Source: AC-37 sp036389295 (GTDB lineage: Bacteria; Actinomycetota; Thermoleophilia; Solirubrobacterales; Thermoleophilaceae). From it: a stretch of 64,000 nucleotides of DNA. Numbering within the stretch: the first letter of the stretch is position 1; each line of letters begins with the position of its first letter. The notes beneath the pieces are model-generated. The model did not search any database, was not told the DNA's origin, and saw only the letters and a list, made by a program, of their open reading frames with translations. Of this stretch, positions 58,150-64,000 are shown in pieces. Made by a program: the position numbers and the translations under genes. The stretch covers positions 45,045 to 109,044 of the forward strand of contig DASVQB010000044.1 of NCBI GenBank assembly GCA_036389295.1, written 5' to 3'.

Positions 58150-58365
58150 GTGACCACTATGGGTGGGCTGGTGCGCTGCGAGGGGTGCGGTTCGATCATG
58201 TGGAACGTGCTCGTGCGCGGCCCGGTCGAGGGCACGGCGTGCCCGAGCTGCGGCGGCGTCCTGAAGCTCGAGCGCCGCCGCCCCGGCCGCAAGTTCCGCG
58301 CGCCCGCCGGCGAGCGCCGCGACCTGGCGGGGGCGACCCCGCCGCGCGCGCGGCCCGCGAAGTAG
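58150..58365 (+). CDS. Small zinc-ribbon protein
   Basis: 71 residues from GTG 58150 (or 68 from ATG 58159). Two CxxC knuckles, RCEGCGSIMWN and ACPSCGGVLKL, make a zinc ribbon; the C-terminal half is basic (RRRPGRKFRAPAGERR) and could bind nucleic acid. No known family recognised. No clear Shine-Dalgarno. Confidence 0.65.
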   Translation: MTTMGGLVRCEGCGSIMWNVLVRGPVEGTACPSCGGVLKLERRRPGRKFRAPAGERRDLAGATPPRARPAK

Positions 58366-58410
58366 CCCGCGCACCCCGCGAGCCCGCGCGCCCTGCGGCC
58401 AGCTCGACGC

Positions 58411-58470
58411 CCCGCGAACCAGCGCGCCGCCCCGCGAACCAGCGCGCCGCCCCGCGAAGCAGCCGCGCCG
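58411..58470. repeat. Three tandem 20-bp units between convergent zinc-protein genes
   Basis: Unit CCCGCGAACCAGCGCGCCGC occurs at 58411-58430 and 58431-58450 exactly, with a third diverged copy at 58451-58470. It ends just before the FmdB gene stop at 58472. Noncoding as far as I can see. Confidence 0.8.
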
Positions 58471-58471
58471 C

Positions 58472-58702
58472 CTACCCCTTGCCGCGCCGCTCGCGCTCCC
58501 GCTCGCGCCGGGCGCGCCGCTCGGCCTCGCTCCTCCGCGCGTCGCCTCCGCGCAGCCCGAACCGCGGCGTGGGGGCGAACGACGACAGCAGCCGCCGCGG
58601 CTCCGCCGACCCGCACCGGGGACACGGCGGGACGGTCTCCGGAGCGGTCAGCTCCTCGAACTCGAGGCCGCAGGACCCGCAGCGGAACTCGTAGAGGGGC
58701 AC
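58472..58702 (-). CDS. FmdB-type zinc ribbon protein
   Basis: 76 residues from GTG 58702. MPLYEFRCGSCGLEFEEL and PPCPRCGSAEPRRLLSSFA are the FmdB family signature with two CxxC knuckles. A basic/acidic charged tail (RRSEAERRARRERERERRGKG) follows. FmdB proteins are annotated as putative regulators; no proven function. Confidence 0.9.
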   Translation of the reverse strand: MPLYEFRCGSCGLEFEELTAPETVPPCPRCGSAEPRRLLSSFAPTPRFGLRGGDARRSEAERRARRERERERRGKG

Positions 58703-58799
58703 GACCCCAATGATGCCGTGTCGAACATCCGTCCAGGAAGCCGTGCAAGCCCTCAAACGGAGGTTGCGCGCGCCTCGACGCTGACTTACGGTAAGGGGC

Positions 58800-59174
58800 A
58801 TGCGACGCCCGATTGCCTGCCGGATCCGGATCGACGGGTCGCCCGTCCGGAGCGAGACGATCCTGACGGAGGCCGGTCCGAACGCGCTCGTCCTCTCGAC
58901 GACGCTGCGGGACCGCGGCATCTGGCTCGACAGCACCTACCTCGGCCACGGCAGCGCCGAGACCCAGATCACCCACCTCCTCGTGGCGCCCGGCCGCAGC
59001 GGCGAGACCGAGGCCCGCTCGGTGCCCCACGACGAGGTTCCCGTGATACACGTACGGCGCCTGTGCCTGTACGACCACTTCCAGCGGCTCCAGGACTTCC
59101 TCGAGTCCCTCGGCCACGTGGGCCAGATCCACGGCCTCGATCACGCGATCGACGCCGTCGAGCAGCTCAGCTGA
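58800..59174 (+). CDS. Hypothetical soluble protein
   Basis: 124 residues from ATG 58800. Contains IRIDGSPVRSETILTEAGPNALVLSTTLRDRG, THLLVAPGRSGETEARSVPHDEV and LCLYDHFQRLQDFLESLGHVG. Alternating strands and one helix suggest a small alpha/beta fold. No signal peptide or known family. Probably first of a row with the thioesterase (31 bp downstream) and phosphorylase. Confidence 0.7.
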   Translation: MRRPIACRIRIDGSPVRSETILTEAGPNALVLSTTLRDRGIWLDSTYLGHGSAETQITHLLVAPGRSGETEARSVPHDEVPVIHVRRLCLYDHFQRLQDFLESLGHVGQIHGLDHAIDAVEQLS

Positions 59175-59205
59175 GTCGAGCCGCGGCTCACCCGGGCCGA
59201 GCCGC

Positions 59206-59655
59206 GTGAAGGACCGGCTCCAGGCCGCGATGGCCGGCCGGCTGCCCGGGCTGTTCGGGATCGAGCTCCAGCGCGTCGAGCACGGCGAGCTCGTGGCCCG
59301 GCTCGACGTCCGCGAGGACCTGCTCGCGCCGAACGGGTTCCTTCACGCGGGCACCGTCGTGACCCTCGCGGACTCGTGCGCGGGGATGGGCTGCCTCGCC
59401 TCGCTGCCGGAGGGCGTGGCGGGCTTCACGACGATCGAGCTGAAGTCGAACTTCACGCGCTCCGCCAAGGCGGGCGACGGGCTCTCGTGCACCGCCCGGC
59501 TCGCACACGGCGGTCGCACCACGCAGGTCTGGGACGCGAGCGTCGTGCGCGAGTCCGACGGCAAGGAGATCGCGATGTTCCGCTGCACGCAGTTCCTGCT
59601 CCGCGAGGACGACCCGCGGACGACGCGCCAGCAGCGGATGCGGGAGCCGGGCTAG
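59206..59655 (+). CDS. PaaI-like hotdog thioesterase
   Basis: 149 residues from GTG 59206. PNGFLHAGTVVTLADSCAGMGCLASLP is the PaaI/HGG hotdog signature with the catalytic Asp in TLADS, followed by FTTIELKSNFTRSAKAGD. Hydrolyses acyl-CoA, possibly (hydroxy)phenylacetyl-CoA, which fits the PaaH- and PaaJ-like enzymes elsewhere in the window, but no phenylacetyl-CoA epoxidase genes are present. Confidence 0.88.
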   Translation: MKDRLQAAMAGRLPGLFGIELQRVEHGELVARLDVREDLLAPNGFLHAGTVVTLADSCAGMGCLASLPEGVAGFTTIELKSNFTRSAKAGDGLSCTARLAHGGRTTQVWDASVVRESDGKEIAMFRCTQFLLREDDPRTTRQQRMREPG

Positions 59656-59661
59656 AGGACG

Positions 59662-60453
59662 ATGAGGGTCGGCGTCATCACCGGCACCGGCACCTACGCC
59701 CTGCCGGGGGCGGGCGAGGCGCGGCCCGAGCCGGTCGTCACCGACCTCGGCGAGGTCCTGGTCACGCGGATCGACGCCGGCGAGGTCGAGGTGCTGCACG
59801 TCTCGCGCCACGGCGAGGGGCACGCGCGGCTCTCGAACCACGTGACCCACCGCGCGAACGTCATGGCCCTGAGGCAGCTCGGCGCGGACGCCTGCGTGGC
59901 GGTGACCGTCTGCGGCGCGGTCGACGGAACGGTCCCGCTCGGCTCGCTGATCGTCTTCGACGACCTGCACTTCCTCGCGAACCGCCTGGCCGACGGCTCG
60001 ATCTGCACGCTCTACGACCGCCCCGGCGACCCCCTCCGCGGCCACTGGATCTACGAGCGCCCGTTCGCCGAGGGCGTCCGCGCCGCGCTGCTCGAGGGCT
60101 GCCGCGACGCCGGCCTGCCCGTGCGCGACGGCGGCTGCTACGGCCACGTCGACGGCCCGCGCTTCAACACCCGCGCCGAGATCCGCTCGCTCGCGCAGGC
60201 CGGCGTCACGGCCGTGAGCCAGACGGCCGGGCCCGAGACCGTCCTGGCCGGCGAGGCGGAGCTGCCGTACGCGCTCCTCGGCTTCGCCACCGACTACGCG
60301 AACGGGGTGGCCGACGAGCCGACGCCGGTGGACGAGCTGGTCCGCCTGATCGGCGCGAGCGGCGCCGCCTTCGCCGCCGTGCTCGAGCGGGCGCTGCCGC
60401 TGCTCGCCGGCGCCGACCTCGCGCCGCCCGGGACGATCTACCGGTTCGAGTAG
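59662..60453 (+). CDS. Methylthioadenosine/purine nucleoside phosphorylase family protein
   Basis: 263 residues from ATG 59662, 6 bp after the thioesterase. VGVITGTGTYALPG at the start, VSRHGEGHARLSNHVTHRANV (phosphate and ribose site), FDDLHFLANRL, GHVDGPRFNTRAEIRSLAQAGVTAVSQTAGPE and GFATDYANG as in MTAP/PNP2 enzymes. Cleaves 5'-methylthioadenosine or another purine nucleoside with phosphate. Specificity not decidable by eye. Confidence 0.88.
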   Translation: MRVGVITGTGTYALPGAGEARPEPVVTDLGEVLVTRIDAGEVEVLHVSRHGEGHARLSNHVTHRANVMALRQLGADACVAVTVCGAVDGTVPLGSLIVFDDLHFLANRLADGSICTLYDRPGDPLRGHWIYERPFAEGVRAALLEGCRDAGLPVRDGGCYGHVDGPRFNTRAEIRSLAQAGVTAVSQTAGPETVLAGEAELPYALLGFATDYANGVADEPTPVDELVRLIGASGAAFAAVLERALPLLAGADLAPPGTIYRFE

Positions 60454-60599
60454 CGCTCGCGCAGCCGCTCGCGCGCCCACAGCGCCCAGAGCCTCGCCAC
60501 GTCCGCGACCGTCGACCACAGGTGGCCGAGCGGGCCGGTGTAGAGCCAGGCCTCGACGCGGCGGTGCGCGGGGGGTCGCGGGAGGGGCCGGGGGGCCAC
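60438..60599 (-). CDS. Small Trp-rich protein, 53 residues
   Basis: From GTG 60599 to TAG at 60438: basic, Pro-rich start, then VEAWLYTGPLGHLWSTVADV and an amphipathic ARLWALWARERLRERYSNR. I believe the WLYTGPLGHLW core recurs in actinobacterial hypothetical proteins; four Trp in 53 residues and frame conservation argue against chance. It fills most of the 172-bp gap between the phosphorylase and tig and overlaps the phosphorylase 3' end by 16 bp. No function known. Confidence 0.6.
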   Translation of the reverse strand: MAPRPLPRPPAHRRVEAWLYTGPLGHLWSTVADVARLWALWARERLRERYSNR

Positions 60600-60625
60600 G
60601 GACCCACGCTATCGTGGCGCCGTCC

Positions 60626-62041
60626 ATGGCCGCCGACGTGACCACCGCGACGCGCGAGCTCGGCGACTCGCGCGTGAGGGTGGACGTCGAGGTCGCTCCC
60701 GACGCGCTCGAGCGCGAGCTGGCCGCGGCCGCGAAGACGCTCGCCGGCGAGATCAAGGTGCCGGGCTTCCGCAAGGGCAAAGTGCCGCCCGACGTGGTGA
60801 TCCAGCGGGTCGGCCGCGAGGCCGTGCTCGACGAGGCCGTCCGCCGCGCGCTCCCCGCCTGGTACGAGAGCGCGGTGGCCGACGCGGGCATCGCGACCGT
60901 CGGCGACCCCAAGCTCGACCTGTCGGAGCTGCCCGAGAAGGGCTCGGCGCTCCAGTTCACGATCGAGGTGGCCGTCCGGCCGACGGCCAAGCTCGGCGAC
61001 TACCGCGGGCTCGAGGTCGGGCGGCGCGAGCCGGAGGTCGCCGACGAGGACGTGGACGCCGAGCTCGCGCGCCTGCGCGAGTCGGCCGCCACGCTCGAGA
61101 CCGTCGACCGGCCCGCCGGCCCCGGCGACTTCGTGGTGATGGACTTCGTCGGCACCGTCGACGGCGAGCCGTTCGAGGGCGGCGAGGCCCGCGGCTACCT
61201 GCTCGAGCTCGGCTCGGGACGGCTGATCGGTGACTTCGAGGAGCAGCTCGCCGGCGCCGCGGCGGGCGAGGAGCGCGAGGTGAGCGTCACGTTCCCCGAC
61301 GACTACGGCGCCGAGCAGCTCGCCGGCCGCGACGCGGCCTTCCAGGTGAGCGTGAAGGAGGTCAAGGAGAAGCGGCTCCCGGAGCTCGACGACGACTTCG
61401 CCGTCGAGGCCGGCGGCTTCGACACCCTCGACGAGCTGCGCGACGACCTAGCCGGGCGGATCCGCGAGGTGCGCGAGCGCGAGATCGAGATGGAGTTCCG
61501 CGAGGCCGCGGTGGACGCTGCCGCGGAGGCCGCGAGGATCGAGGTCTCGAAGGAGCTGATCCACGCGAAGGCGCACGAGATGTGGGCCAACACCCGCCGC
61601 CGCCTCGCGCAGCAGGGCGTCGACCCGTCGCGCTACGCCCAGATCACCGGCAAGAGCGAGCACGAGCTGATCGACGAGGCCGAGCCCGAGGCGGAGCGCG
61701 CGCTGAGGCGCGAGAGCGTCCTGGCCGCGATCGTGGAGGCCGAGGGGATCGAGGTGTCCGACGACGAGGTGCTCGACACGCTGCGCCGCGCGAGCGCCGG
61801 GTCGGGCCCCGGCGGCGCCGACCCGACCGACAAGCAGGTGCGCAAGGTGTTCGACCGGGCCCGCTCCGAGGGCCGCGACGAGGCGCTCCGCGAGGACATC
61901 GCGATGCGCAAGGCGGTCGACCTGCTGGTCGAGAGCGCGAAGCCGATCCCGCTCGACCAGGCGCGCGCCCGGGACGCGATCTGGACGCCCGACAAGGACG
62001 CGAAGGAGCGCTCGGGGCAGATCTGGACGCCCGGATCCTGA
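60626..62041 (+). CDS. tig: Trigger factor
   Basis: 471 residues from ATG 60626 (GTG 60614 is possible). The ribosome-binding N-domain has VPGFRKGKVPPDVV, the tig signature loop. The FKBP-type prolyl isomerase domain begins about residue 150 (PGDFVVMDFVGTVDGEPFEGG) and is followed by the long helical C-terminal domain. An extra C-terminal tail repeats a short phrase (DAIWTPDKDAK and GQIWTPGS). Nascent-chain chaperone; commonly upstream of clpP-clpX. Confidence 0.95.
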   Translation: MAADVTTATRELGDSRVRVDVEVAPDALERELAAAAKTLAGEIKVPGFRKGKVPPDVVIQRVGREAVLDEAVRRALPAWYESAVADAGIATVGDPKLDLSELPEKGSALQFTIEVAVRPTAKLGDYRGLEVGRREPEVADEDVDAELARLRESAATLETVDRPAGPGDFVVMDFVGTVDGEPFEGGEARGYLLELGSGRLIGDFEEQLAGAAAGEEREVSVTFPDDYGAEQLAGRDAAFQVSVKEVKEKRLPELDDDFAVEAGGFDTLDELRDDLAGRIREVREREIEMEFREAAVDAAAEAARIEVSKELIHAKAHEMWANTRRRLAQQGVDPSRYAQITGKSEHELIDEAEPEAERALRRESVLAAIVEAEGIEVSDDEVLDTLRRASAGSGPGGADPTDKQVRKVFDRARSEGRDEALREDIAMRKAVDLLVESAKPIPLDQARARDAIWTPDKDAKERSGQIWTPGS

Positions 62042-62191
62042 CCCCCCGAACTTCCCCGAACATCCCCGAAAAAGGTGTGGCGGAATCGGGGTTCCCGATG
62101 GTAGGCTCGGCTTGCCCTTCGGAAACGCCGTCGCCGCACCCAGGGCCGGGAACGGACGGGGACGGGATCCCGGGCAGTCAGGAGCCCCCGA

Positions 62192-62515
62192 GTGCCCACG
62201 CACGCCTTTTCCGTATCCCAGCACCGCCTCGGCGACATCCGCGTCGTGGTCCCGCGACGCGAGATCGACTGCGTCACGGCCCCCGAGCTGGTCTCGGCGC
62301 TCGACCGCGCCATCGAGGAGGGCACGAGCAAGGTCGTGGTGGACCTCTGCGACGTCACGTTCATGGACTCGAGCGGCGCCCACGCGCTCCTCGACGCGGC
62401 CGACCGGCTGGCCGCCATGGGCCGGCCGTTCTCGGTGATCTGCGTCCGCGGCTCGATCTCTCGGCTCCTCGAGATCCTGAACCTCACCGAGCGCTTCGCG
62501 CTCCACACGGAGTAA
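62192..62515 (+). CDS. STAS-domain anti-sigma factor antagonist
   Basis: 107 residues from GTG 62192. The STAS fold is clear: RVVVPRREIDCVTAPELVSALDRAI, VVVDLCDVTFMDSSGAHALLDAADRL, whose DSSG carries the phosphorylatable Ser, and LLEILNLTERFALH. No cognate anti-sigma kinase is adjacent. It lies between tig and clpX, the usual place of clpP. Confidence 0.9.
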   Translation: MPTHAFSVSQHRLGDIRVVVPRREIDCVTAPELVSALDRAIEEGTSKVVVDLCDVTFMDSSGAHALLDAADRLAAMGRPFSVICVRGSISRLLEILNLTERFALHTE

Positions 62516-62649
62516 GCCGCTCGACGGTCGTTCGCCGGGCGGACTGAAGGAATCGGCCCGGGCTGGCGAAAACTAGGGCGATGCCACCTTCGATGCCCCC
62601 GCCGTCGACTGGTGGCCAATCTCGCTCGACCTCGCTAGCTTGTGGGGAC

Positions 62650-62665
62650 CCCCGCTAACGCGGGG
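62650..62665 (+). promoter_or_regulatory. 5' hairpin ahead of clpX Shine-Dalgarno
   Basis: CCCCGC-TAAC-GCGGGG, a 6-bp perfect stem ending about 6 bp before the GGGAGGA ribosome-binding site of clpX. Could be the terminator of the upstream gene or a translation-modulating stem. Confidence 0.4.
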
Positions 62666-62683
62666 CTCCTGGGAGGAAGCGCC

Positions 62684-63964
<1,281 letters not shown>

Positions 63965-64000
63965 CGGCCCTCGGGCCTACCGCCGGAGCGCAGGCCGGGC

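Noticed and set aside
58411..58470. Three 20-bp units as a CRISPR array
   Set aside because: Head-to-tail with no spacers and no cas genes.
58098..59144. 348-residue minus-strand frame across the zinc-ribbon genes
   Set aside because: Covers two convergent genes in the wrong frame; only FmdB (58472-58702) is supported on this strand.

Overview
The window is a stretch of very GC-rich bacterial chromosome (roughly 70-75 percent G+C by eye, with strong G/C bias in third codon positions). It is densely packed with short, often overlapping genes (GTGA and ATGA junctions are frequent) and uses many GTG starts. The gene content (acyl-CoA metabolism, HxlR/TetR regulators, a DUF1015 protein, FmdB, GTG/TTG starts, small secreted proteins of the VTGGGQ type, a lasso-type leader peptide) points to an actinobacterium. 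My best guess is a Thermoleophilia (Gaiellales/Solirubrobacterales) relative, but that is inference; there is no rRNA or other phylogenetic marker beyond tig and clpX.

Layout. 1-4.9 kb: end of a secreted protein, then a minus-strand set with an alcohol dehydrogenase, 3-hydroxyacyl-CoA dehydrogenase, enoyl-CoA hydratase and acyl-CoA dehydrogenase (acyl-CoA oxidation). 4.9-8.2 kb: molybdate uptake operon modE-like/modA/modB/modC, with a 23-bp operator-like dyad abutting the regulator start and a palindromic repeat apparently inserted in frame in modC. 8.4-25.4 kb: secreted proteins, an SDR/TetR pair with its own palindromic operator, a PcaF/PaaJ-type thiolase, and a series of housekeeping hydrolases (alpha/beta hydrolase, class C26 amidotransferase, rhodanese, Nudix CoA diphosphatase, nicotinamidase, OsmC, PduO-type cobalamin adenosyltransferase). 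There are also two tandem secreted glycosidase-like proteins. 25.4-32.3 kb: CAP-domain protein, tRNA-Pro, AbiEi/DUF559 protein, DUF1702 protein, endoglycoceramidase-like GH5, tRNA-Arg. A divergent redox pair follows: a thioredoxin-reductase-like flavoprotein lacking the CxxC, and a thioredoxin-fold protein with an in-frame TGA exactly at the redox-active position (candidate selenoprotein).

32.3-40.7 kb: a 1195-residue membrane-anchored NACHT/STAND-type ATPase, cupin, UDP-glucuronate decarboxylase-like SDR, DUF2142 membrane protein, tRNA-His, DUF1622 protein. 41.9-46.8 kb: a compact RiPP-like cluster (ABC exporter, SAM-type methyltransferase, glutaminase-less asparagine synthetase, HPr-kinase-like protein, and a 51-residue peptide with a lasso-type leader), with no recognisable leader-binding/leader-peptidase genes in the window. 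46.9-58.7 kb: LVIVD protein, berberine-bridge-type FAD oxidase, RibD/DHFR-like reductase, ABC-2 exporter, a remarkable Asn-Gly-His repeat protein, HxlR regulator with operator, two overlapping HtrA-like proteases, SDR, zinc-ribbon proteins. 58.8-64 kb: thioesterase, MTAP-like phosphorylase, trigger factor, a STAS protein and clpX, without the usual clpP between tig and clpX.

The most noteworthy items are the candidate selenoprotein and its flavoprotein neighbour, the RiPP-like cluster, the membrane STAND ATPase, and the palindromic repeat shared between modC and an intergenic site 47 kb away. All calls rest on reading the sequence and recalled family features; no database search was possible.
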